DNA of 64,000 nt from Parasponia andersonii (taxonomy: Eukaryota > Streptophyta > Magnoliopsida > Rosales > Cannabaceae), in NCBI GenBank assembly GCA_002914805.1, contig JXTB01000206.1, positions 229,086-293,085 of the forward strand, in the 5' to 3' direction. Each line of letters opens with the position of its first letter. Positions within the stretch are counted from its first letter, which is position 1. Both the position numbers and the translations under genes were made by a program. Positions 54,770 to 64,000 of this stretch are shown here, one piece after another. Below the pieces are notes generated by a model. The model worked only from the letters and a program-made list of their open reading frames with translations. It did no database searches and was not told the origin of the DNA.

Positions 54770-55907
54770 GTAGAGATGTTAATGTGGGTCAGACTCTGTG
54801 AGCTGGCTCACATTCCGAAAAAAAGATAGTACCAACTTAGCTCAGGCCTACATTACGTGGGTTTGGAATGGTCCATTATATATAGTAAAGGCTGAGTTGG
54901 GTCTTAGTCATAGGCCCACAAATCTGGCCTAGTACGACCCACATTTAGTCCATATATAGTTTTAAATATATTTTTTAATTAAAATTTTAAAAAAATCTTA
55001 ATTAAATATTTTCATTTATATGATTTTAATGCTATTTATTTACTAATTTTTGTTTATTTTCAATTTATTTAAATTTTAAAAGAATATGAATAGGGTGACT
55101 AGATATCTGGTCACTTTTTAGCCCAAAAATTATGAGATGTCCAAGCCCAAATATTTATGGCAATATGTCCAACTAAGAGAACCATTCTACTACTATACCT
55201 AGAATATCCACAACTAAGTTCAGCAATCCATTCTTGTATACCACCGACATTGAAGGCATAAGGATCTTGAACACCAGTGACAACTTTGGCTGAGCTCCAA
55301 ACATTGGCGATGATTTCGGGGAAGCTCCAAAAATCAACGATATTTTGACTTAAGTTTTGGACTCTCAAGTCGATAGTAGCTCTTTCTCTGTAATCCGATC
55401 TCAACCAGAGTATGTGTTTCTTATCTGAAGAATTTTGGGGAGAAAAATGGCAGCAATTGCTTTTGCACCTCCATAGATCTACGAAGACGACATGACTTAA
55501 TCAATAAAGGGCAGAATTATAAATTAAAAATCATATAATTATAAACTAAATGTTTTAAACAAATTAAACATTTACCTATAAAATTTAAGAATGGGACATA
55601 TACTTAAAGCATTTTAAAAAATTGGATATGTAATAATTTTCCCAATATGATTGGATTTTAAGCTCATATTTGATATTTTAAAGTATAGAATAACGACGAA
55701 ATTAGGCCCACATTGTGACTTATATTCGGCCTGCATAAAATATAGGCTAGAATATAAGCTGAGCCTGTGAGTCGTGCTGAGGTCCCTTAATAAGAATATG
55801 AGCTAGACCGACAAAACCTATATTTTAGGCAGATTGGGTCTAAACACAATACAAACCCATATGAGCTTATCAAATGTGGACTGATTCGACCCACTTTATA
55901 TCTCAAC
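54770..55907. mobile_element. Probable non-autonomous DNA transposon (1.1 kb)
   Basis: The ends are imperfect inverted repeats: left GTAGAGATGTTAATGTGGGT, right (reversed) GTTGAGATATAAAGTGGGTC. A 6-bp direct repeat ATTTAA flanks them exactly (54764-54769 and 55908-55913). Both arms are rich in GGGTC, GCCCAC and AGGCCC words compared with the AT-rich surroundings. An open frame at 55111-55404 (-) shows no known domain. The family is not decided; an 8-bp duplication would be expected for hAT and is not seen. Confidence 0.5.
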
Positions 55908-58689
55908 ATTTAATGGATAGGCCCAATAGAACCCCTAAATTAAAACTAAAATGGAAAAGGATATAAGTAAGACTAACTTGGCCAAGATGACTTTTTTGTG
56001 TATTTTCTTAAGAATGACAGTTTTAGTAGTGTCAATAATTTTTTGACCTATTAATGTCAGTTTCTCAAACCAAAATCTCAAGCCAGTTTGCGCCCAACTC
56101 TACTACCCAACTTCTTAGATCATTTCATTATTCAAAAGCTTCTCATACTTATGGCCATGAATCTGGCTGAGGCAGAAATGGTTGGAATTTACGAATGGTC
56201 TCATATCTCTTATGGGTGAAAAAATGGTACTGGGTTGTTATTGATGATCACGTGAATGACGATACTAATCTTGGTATACAATATGTTTTCTTTAGCAATT
56301 TCATTTATCTTTCATGTATACAATCTAATAATGTAGTGTAATGAATTATATCCATTCATTTGCATTTAAATTATAGAATTGCAAACTTCTGTAATATGGT
56401 TTTAAAAAAGAGAACTTCTTTATAGTAACCGTTTCCAATCACGTCATTACCATGGCATCAATTGTTAAGAATTTTATGACTTAAATTCATTTCGCATTAA
56501 ATATAAATTCATTTCACATTAATTATTCTTCTTACGAGAAAACCAAGATCTTGTTAATCTTATTCAAGCTTCCATTGTGCTTTCTCTCTTTTTGGTTAAA
56601 CGTCAAATGCCAAAAACCTAAATTTTCATTTTGTTTTTCAAAAATAAAACAACAGAAACTCATTTTCCTCATTATATTTTTTAAACAAGTCATGACGTCA
56701 GAACTACGGCAAAGCCTTTCCATCATCATTGGTTCAATTTATTGACCAGTTTTTTTGTTTTTTCTTTTTAAACCATTGAATCAAATCTGATGAATCAATG
56801 AATATAGTTAAATTTTTTTGTTATATACATCTGCACTAAAAAAAAAGGGGCCATTAAGTGCATCTCAAAAACATAAATATTTTCCTACTAAAATAAACAT
56901 ATGCAAAACACCTAGCCTCGAAAATCACGACATGTGTCATATCTATTTTCTATTCTTTATTTTTGGGTTGCCTTTCAGTTTAGTTTTATTGGGAACTTTA
57001 CAAGTATTGCGGATCTTAACCCGGACCCATTGACCATGATCTTTACCACTCTAGGTAAATATTTAATTAATTATTATCAATAACTACTTTCTGATTTGTG
57101 ATATTTTTGGGTAAAAATGTTGTTTATTTTGCTTAACTCGAATTTGAATCTTGGAGTAGGAATGTAAAATGAAGTTGTTTTTTGTGTTTTTTCTTTAATT
57201 AATTTTATCTTTTTTGTTTTGGGTTTCTCTAAATCTCCGAATTTCCATAAATTGTTTTATTTAAATTTTCTTTTACTTATGTTCTAATTTTAATTATGAC
57301 AAGCAAAATATAATTAAAAAAAGGGTATGCATGAATGTATAAAAACGTCTTTATTGATGCTTTATCTTATTGATTAAGATTTCGATTCCTTCTCTCAAAC
57401 TGATTCGAGATGGATATAATTTATGAAGCCGAAAGAGTAAAATATCTAAAAAAACAAGAAAAGTAAGACACAAAATTTCATTTACCTACCTCTTTATATT
57501 TTTTCTCAATTACTTTCATATGATGACTTTTAATAACATAAATAATTGAACATGGTAGTTTTAAATAACTTGTAGGAATTATTTATACATTTTATTATTG
57601 ATATTTCTTATCTTCAATTTTTTGCATTTCAAGTGTTTAAGTTCTCGTTTCTTCAAATACTATGATATAATATATGGTTTGTCGTTCTTCGTCATTAGTA
57701 ATAATACTAATAAAAATTACAATTCTCCATTAGGAAATATTGATGACGAACGAGACTGAGGGTTGATCTATCACCTGTTTTCCCCAAATTATTAAATATA
57801 TCAATAAATATGTTGTCTCTCTTTTGTGAAGTTTATTGTCTTCCCGTAATTGAGTATATTTCTTTATATTAATTTCCTCAATACAGTTTGCTAATGAGAA
57901 AACCGTAAGAGGGAGACTTGTAGATTTTCTCCTTTGGTAAAAATAGGCAAGTGGATGTTTGGCACTTTTTCAAGCGATTCAACGTGGCAACTTTGTGAAG
58001 GATGAAGGTTTTGAACATAAAGAGTTTGTGAAACATGAATAGCTTGTATCTGGGTTATTTTATAGGTTAGGGATATTGACTATAAATTTCCAGTTTTTAG
58101 AGTCAGATGCATTAATAATGTTTGCTACTGTTAGATGCATTTTTGTTTTTTTTTTTTTCCTTTTTTTTTCTAGTATTATAGTCAACCAATTGGTTTATTT
58201 AGGATAGTCACAAGATTGAAAAATTAGCTTATATATTGGAAGAATTTTATCTTCCAATTCACTATGTTATTGCAAAGATACCTTTTAATAATGATATATT
58301 TATTACCACAAAAAGTGTAAATTTGTGAAGTTCGAATCTTTCACTTCATTTCTTTTTTTTTTTTTTTCACTTTTTCTATAAAACGAATCAACCTTGATAA
58401 AACAAAGTGCCCATAACATAGGATGACCCTATACATAAGTTATAACTTATGTGATAGATTTTAAACTCCAAACTAATTTCCTCCCCCCCCAAAAAAAAAC
58501 TCCTTACTAATAAGCTACCTTTATTATAGTGTAAAGCAAGCACCACAACAAAAGTTGATTGGTCTTTTAGAAAGCAAGGTGTCTTGTAGCAAATGTGCCA
58601 AATGCTAGTATCATATAAAAAAATTATCTACTAGGCCGGTAATTTTCTATACAATCCAATGATATGTCTTAAAAACGACATGAAATAAA

Positions 58690-59085
58690 TAAGTCTGGAT
58701 GACTCATTTAATTTTTGCATCAATTTTGGATTGACACGTATAACACGAATAATAAATTATTGAGTTTTAATTTAATCATTTAACACATTTAATTAAACGA
58801 GTCATTTTTGTATCGTGTTGGCACGATACAAATTAGACATATTTATTAATATTTTAGTATTTTAAATGTGATTTTGATTAATTATATATGTATATAGTTG
58901 AATTAATTAATGTATAATCATTTTAAATTTGAATAATTTTATCAATTTTAAATAATCGTGTCAAATATGTCATAATATGATACATATTATTTGTATCATA
59001 TTCATGTTTAGATTTATGACACATTTATTAATCATTTCATATATCACGTTCAAATTGAAGTGTTATTGTATCATACCGTAATCTT
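58690..59085. repeat. Diverged dispersed repeat with ACACGA/CGTGT words
   Basis: Contains GACACGTATAACACGAATAA, TAATTAAACGAGTCATTTTT, TATCGTGTTGGCACGATACA and CGTGTCAAATATGTCATAAT, wording seen in common small plant DNA elements. The ends were not resolved. Confidence 0.3.
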
Positions 59086-59610
59086 CCAACCCAACACCAA
59101 TTACCCAAAATTACCAGTCACGATCTACCACCAAATGGAGAGAAAATGAAAGTTCTACCGACTTAAAACCCTAAAAAAATAGTTTTTTTTCGTGGTCATG
59201 AAACAATTGAATGGGACATCCTAGACCTTTAATTTGTATTCCCATTAGGCATCAAGTTCCCACCAATAAAAAATATAATTGAATAATCTTACAAAGATTG
59301 ATGTCATGATTCTCGACGCCATCACTTAACAGAACCGTCACAAGGTTTATTGACCATCTTTCCCCCCCCACCCCCCCAAAAAAAAAAAAAAGTTGACATC
59401 CATTTAAAGGATTATCTACAACACTTTGCCATTAAGCAACATCTTCCCTAATCTTGCATTAGAAAGACCTTCATTTTGCAACATGAAACTCTAATTAATT
59501 ACCTTTCACGACCTTATAAAAATACACGCGCACTCGTGTATTTTTAAGTATAAATATGTACATACATAACATTACGCAGTGAATTAATCCCGATATATGT
59601 GTATTAATTC

Positions 59611-60198
59611 TCACATAACGACACAAGCATTCGGGTTTTCGTCACTGAAGGCGGTAGTGTACTTGACCTCAATGGAGCTGGCACGTGTGAGAGGAGCCAC
59701 CTCCGGTTCCGCCAGCACGTTCCGTACGTACCCGGGCGGAGCCTTCATATCGTACGCCTCGGGAGCGTACGGGTGCGGTACGACGTCGTAGGGGACGTAC
59801 GGCCAGAACTCGGCTTTCTTGCCCGTCCGTTGCCTGACACGTGCCAGCACCTTATTAGGGTCCACGTAACCGATCACCGTCAGCTTGCTCTGCTTGGGGT
59901 CCACCTCCACTTGCGTCACTCCTTTCATTCCTTCCACCGATTTCTTCACCCTCCTCATGCACCCTTCGCAGTCCATTTTCACTTTTATCTCCACTGTCTG
60001 AAAATTTTCAAAAACAAATCGAATTTAAAAACAATTAAAAAAGAAAACAGTTTTTGGAAACTAATTCAAGAAACAACATTGATTTCTAGTGCGTTTAATT
60101 ACGTATGTACGTACCTGTAGTTGCTTCCGTTTTCTGAGCTTTTTACTGCCACCAAGAGAACAGTCGCAGAGATCAGAAACATATTCAAGAAAACCCAT
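59611..60198 (-). CDS. Heavy-metal-associated isoprenylated plant protein (HIPP)
   Basis: Two exons, 60115-60198 and 59611-59997, give 156 aa. Exon 1 encodes MGFLEYVSDLCDCSLGGSKK followed by a basic stretch; exon 2 starts TVEIKVKMDCEGCMRRVKKS. The HMA domain spans about residues 29-93 with the metal-binding pair in MDCEGC. GYVDPNKVLARVRQRTGKKA and FWPYVPYDVVPHPYAPEAYD follow. The C-terminus ...TTAFSDENPNACVVM ends in the CaaX box CVVM, which predicts farnesylation. The family comprises plant-only metallochaperone-like proteins linked to cadmium/copper tolerance and stress responses. The HMA domain plus PYDVVPHPYAP block place it in the small single-HMA group that includes Arabidopsis HIPP20-27. 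Intact. Confidence 0.94.
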
Positions 60199-60249
60199 CT
60201 CAGAAACGAAATCTAAAAACCGAGAAAATGACTTTGGAGAAGCTCGAAA

Positions 60250-60262
60250 GAGGTATATAGTG
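60250..60262 (-). promoter_or_regulatory. Candidate TATA box of the HIPP gene
   Basis: On the minus strand CACTATATACCTC lies about 55 bases upstream of the start codon, compatible with a TATA box and a short 5' UTR. Confidence 0.5.
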
Positions 60263-61705
60263 CCAAATAACGGAGGAGATGAACGTAAGAATGCTTCTTG
60301 GTGTGGCTCTTAGAGGGTGACTCGTGTCGGTGCATAGACGTGGAAGAGTGTAGAGGGTACACGTCAGCAGAGGTGATGTTTAGTTTGGAGTTAAAGACTG
60401 AGGATTATGGTGTTAATTATTGTAAATTACTGACTAAAATTGAAAGCAGAATTCAAGTGAGTGATGCGATTTTTATACTTGGTAAACTGGAACCATATAT
60501 ATATATGAGCTTTTTCTAGATTTTGAACTAGCTGGATTCTTCTAGTAATCACTAGGTTTGTCTACACGTGTGTAGATTGGCGAACGTGTATATGCACCTG
60601 ATTTATCAACATAATATCAACAATATTATGTTGATCAAAAGTAGACAATAGTCAGTGCTAACTAATAATAAATATTAAGAGTTATTCAAAAGCACAGAGT
60701 TTTTGCTTAGAAGAACAAAGACAATACAATATCAAAAGTTCAAATTCTAACCACGAAGTCTTAACACTATTAACCAACACAACTTTTTCTATAATCTATA
60801 TCTTGACTATTACATGTCAAAGTTGGAAACTTTTCTATGTTTGTAGCTGAGTTGTAGTTGTTGATATTTAGAGCTCTCTCAAACACAATAACTTCAAATT
60901 ATTTGTAGATTTCAAAGCCCTCGTTGCGCATTTTGAACAACATAAAGTATTAGACGAAACCAATTAAAGCATTTTAATACAGATGTTACAACGTTTTAAT
61001 AAGAGTGCTATAACTCATTCTAATATTATATGCAGTATACTTTTAGTATTATCCACAAAATTTGTCTCTAATGGCATGTTATATTTACTTAATATAATTT
61101 TTAGCATATGTTATACGATGTGTTAAATATAACACAAAAAATAGCACGAGCTAAATTTTAGTATGTGTTTAAATTTATAATATTGCCATTAAGATTTTTT
61201 TTTGAATTTATAATATTATAAAAATTTATGATATTATGATTATTTTTAAGTCTAAAATATGTATACATTTTATAACGTGGCCAAAGTTGATATATTTATA
61301 CACCTTTGGTTTTTTATTTGCTTTAAATTTCATTAACTATTTCATTCTCAGTATATTTCTATAAATTAAAACTCCAATTCACTACTTTGCTACTCACATA
61401 TTTCATAAAAAAGAAAATTATTTACACTTGGTATTTTGGAGTTTTCATGATTAATACTTGGATGATAAAATAATAAGATTGTGTTGTAGAAAAAATATAA
61501 GTTTTGTAAATAAAACTAGTATTTAAATACAAAATAGAATTGTTTTAATATGCATGCATTTGAATAGAACTTAAAAATTATGTGCTAAATTTAATAGTAA
61601 CATATTCTTTTTAGTATGAATGCATCGAAGATGGTCTTCTATGTCATATTAGTGTCAAAGTTTAGCATTTCTAAAAAAAATTAAAAAGAAATTAAAGTAT
61701 AACAT
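60263..61705. other. AT-rich spacer
   Basis: HIPP upstream region and AT-rich DNA without genes. A stretch at about 61070-61150 (GGCATGTTATATTTACTTAA, TAATTTTTAGCATATGTTAT, ATAACACAAAAAATAGCACG) resembles the repeat at 61706-61955 in diverged form. Confidence 0.5.
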
Positions 61706-61955
61706 ATAATAAAATGCAACATATGTTTCAAATATATAAGAGCATCTCCAATTGGCATGCTATATGCCATGCAAATGTTATCTTTTAGTATTTGATTAAA
61801 AAAATAGCTCTCCAATAACATACTATATTTGGCATAATTTTTAGTATGTGTTATTTATTATGCCAAATATAGCACAAACAATAACACACATATTTCAAAA
61901 TATTGTCAGAATTTAATGTATGTATATATATTATTCTAATAAATTTTATTTACAA
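61706..61955. repeat. 250-bp direct repeat, first copy
   Basis: Nearly identical (two mismatches noticed) to 63751-64000. It contains GAGCATCTCCAATTGGCATG and ATGCCAAATATAGCAC and ends TTTTATTTACAA directly before the N at 61956. Confidence 0.9.
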
Positions 61956-61956
61956 N
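61956..61956. other. Single-base assembly gap (N)
   Basis: The single N joins the end of the first 250-bp repeat copy to LTR-like sequence, so the two sides may not be contiguous in the genome. Confidence 0.9.
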
Positions 61957-63750
61957 AATCTCCATTAAAGCCGGTAGGAGCTTTTTCGGAAAACCGGCCA
62001 CCGGCGACGATTCCGGCGTCCTTTTGGCTTCAAACCGGTACCGTTGGATTCGTATCGTTGCAAGGATCATCAAGGTATATATATCTCAACTCCATTTTGC
62101 CCGGATTGAAAGTTGTCATTTTTGGTCATTTCGAGTTTTTGAGTGTTGTTCTTGATCCGACCGTTGGATTGTAATTTTAATTGCATTTTTGGAATGTACT
62201 CGGAAAATGGAGAAGTTTGATATATATATATTATGTAGTTTGGTGATCGGCACAAAAATCGAGATCGGACGGTCGAGATTTTGTCTCGTTTTGCGTGCCA
62301 CCGGTCCGGTATGGACCCGGACCCGAATTGGACAAATTATATGTCTAACCTAGCTATTTTGGGTGCTAGGAATCCAGTGAAGAGGTCCCTTTGTAGAATT
62401 GAAGCTCCGGTGAGAAAGTTGATCTTTCGCACGAAGACGATCAAGGGCTTGGAATTGGATCCCGACCCTCCGAGCGATCGTCAACGACACTTTAAGGACC
62501 TAATAGCCTGGTGTCGCTATTCTGTTGAGGTAGGGGTTTAGTTACCTTTGTTTTATACCGTTTTTGAGTTAAAACTTATTTTCTGCAACATATGAGAACA
62601 AACGTGTTTTTAATGATTTGAATTATATATGATGGAATCTGATTATACGATATATACTGTACTGCTCTGGGAATTTGCTGTGTGCAGGTTATTTTGGGTA
62701 TATCAAAAATAGGGCCGTTATGCTGCCCGTTTTTCTATAAAACCCTATTATGCATGTTTATTTGAAAAACCAGAGTACAGTAGTTTTTACACTTCAGTTC
62801 TGTATTGCACATGTCATAGGATCATACATGAGCACCGTGTTAGCATCGTGGGTTTTACAGTGTGGTGCTGCGTGCCCCACCGTCGGTGAAAGTCTGTAAA
62901 CTTGCGCAAGTTCTTGTTACTTCTGATTACCTCCCCATTTGGCAGGTGTAGGCAATTCGGTTGCCCCTCCAGGTTTGGTAGGCGACACGTGGGTGTCCCC
63001 TCCGGGTATGGGCTTAGGTATCAGGCAGGCTGTTAGGTACATTTAGTGCCATCATCCTGGGTTTCCACAGATGAGAGGATGTGAGCTCATGAGTATGGGT
63101 TGATTTGTGTCATGTGCAAATGGAGTGATGGTTTTTATTACACTGTTATATATATATTGGTTCCTGGTTTGGATTATATATATATACGTGTGTGTATGTT
63201 TTGGATTTGAACTAACCATGCAGGAGATTCCCATCACTGAACTATTTTCCCCGAGGTAACTACTTTCCTACTGGGCATTGTATGCTCACCCCCCTTACCT
63301 TCCTCCTCAGGTGGTGTCCAGTGCGATCTCGGTGATCAAGAGGAGTAAGAGGTCATCCCGATTGCAGTTCGCCTCTTGGTAATGCTAGGAGTTTGTAGTT
63401 ATAGTCTTTGGACTATTTGGATTTTTGTAATAGCATTGAACCAAGATTACTGCTCTCTGTTTTGTCTGCAAACTTATGTATGCCATTCTGATAGTCTGTT
63501 GTGAATGATGATGATGATGCGGAGTTTGGCTTCTTTTTAATTAATTTTATGTTTTTAAGAAATTGTCAATTTATGTTTGGTGGTGTATACGAACTGTGGG
63601 AGTGGTTCACGGGATGAAATTCCGAATATTTTACTTAAATGGACTGTTTTTATAAAAACTAGAACTTTTAACACTTTTCAGATAAATTAAGGAATTTCCC
63701 ATCTTGTGAAATTCCCCTTCTGCCACTAGCCCGGGTTTTGGGTCGTGACA
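61957..63750. mobile_element. LTR-like sequence of a Ty3/gypsy-type retrotransposon (one edge missing)
   Basis: The right edge reads GGGTTTTGGGTCGTGACA; its reverse complement begins TGTCACGACCC, a common start of long Ty3/gypsy LTRs in plants. The 1.8 kb has higher GC than the flanks, no gag or pol domain, and short direct words typical of long LTRs (for example CCCTCC...GGTAGGCGACACGTGGGTGT near 62965-62995). The left edge is lost at the N. If it is an LTR, it is at least 1794 bp. ATAAT follows the right edge and also occurs at 61706-61710, a possible 5-bp target duplication. Reading the LTR from its TGTCACG end, it lies on the minus strand. Confidence 0.55.
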
Positions 63751-64000
63751 ATAATAAAATGCAACATATGTTTCAAATATATAAGAGCATCTCCAATTGG
63801 CATGCTATATGCCATGAAAATGTTATCTTTTAGTATTTGATTAAAAAAATAGCTCTCCAATAACATACTATATTTGGCATAATTTTTAGTATGTGTTATT
63901 TATTGTGCCAAATATAGCACAAACAATAACACACATATTTCAAAATATTGTCAGAATTTAATGTATGTATATATATTATTCTAATAAATTTTATTTACAA
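63751..64000. repeat. 250-bp direct repeat, second copy (runs to window end)
   Basis: Matches 61706-61955 base for base apart from two noticed differences (GCAAAT/GAAAAT and TTATTATGCC/TTATTGTGCC). The true end of the similarity lies beyond the window or at base 64000. Confidence 0.9.

Larger units (their letters stand above)
52988..59610. other. 6.6-kb gene-poor spacer
   Basis: Begins with the CT-rich VPS35 5' leader (to about 53080). An (AT)n run lies near 54400-54422. A probable DNA transposon relic is at 54770-55907 and a dispersed-repeat-like stretch at about 58690-59085. The remainder is AT-rich with no supported gene, and no RNA gene was recognised. Confidence 0.55.

Noticed and set aside
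55111-55404. 97-codon frame as a real gene
   Set aside because: No recognised domain, no splice or promoter context, and it sits inside a probable transposon relic.
62281-62541. 86-codon plus-strand frame as a gene
   Set aside because: It lies within LTR-like sequence and shows no protein family signature.
61706-64000. Complete LTR retrotransposon with the 250-bp repeats as its LTRs
   Set aside because: The repeats lack TG...CA ends, are AT-rich genomic-looking sequence, and the block between them has no gag or pol; an assembly overlap explains them better.

Overview
This is nuclear DNA of a flowering plant, most likely a eudicot. The genes are intron-rich with canonical GT-AG splice sites, plant-only families are present (ROP GTPase, DUF630/DUF632 protein, isoprenylated metal-binding protein, chloroplast-targeted shikimate enzyme), and the intergenic DNA is AT-rich and full of transposon remains. 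I cannot name the species. Nothing in the window looks bacterial, organellar or viral.

Layout. 1-5334: two tandem, same-strand (-) ascorbate peroxidase genes with membrane-anchor tails; the first runs off the window start. 6458-12094: an old, broken Ty1/copia retrotransposon with two LTRs whose internal tandem arrays differ in copy number. 12095-15498: AT-rich spacer with a palindromic MITE-like repeat. 15499-18931 (+): DUF630/DUF632 protein, NRG2-like. 19769-20753 (-): Myb/SANT-like protein. 24550-28151 (-): checkpoint clamp loader RAD17. About 29240-29397: one end of a CACTA transposon. 30159-32980 (+): plastid 3-dehydroquinate synthase. 35012-37076 (+): ROP/RAC small GTPase. 38005-45318: a complete but decayed Mutator-like element with inverted repeats, a transposase pseudogene (-) and a DUF1985/Ulp1-protease pseudogene (+). 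46547-52987 (-): retromer subunit VPS35. 54770-55907: a probable non-autonomous DNA element. 59611-60198 (-): heavy-metal-associated isoprenylated protein. 61957-63750: LTR-like sequence next to a single N and flanked by a 250-bp direct repeat that looks like an unresolved haplotype or contig overlap.

The host genes are ordinary single-copy or small-family plant genes with unrelated jobs: peroxide detoxification, nitrate or developmental signalling, DNA-damage checkpoint, aromatic amino acid synthesis, Rho signalling, endosomal sorting, metal or stress response. They do not form a pathway cluster. Exon models below were built by hand from splice sites and reading-frame continuity; for every intact gene the exon lengths sum to a whole number of codons. 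The most interesting structure is the 7.3-kb Ulp1-carrying Mutator-like element with its TCGAAA-rich arrays at both ends and between its two genes.
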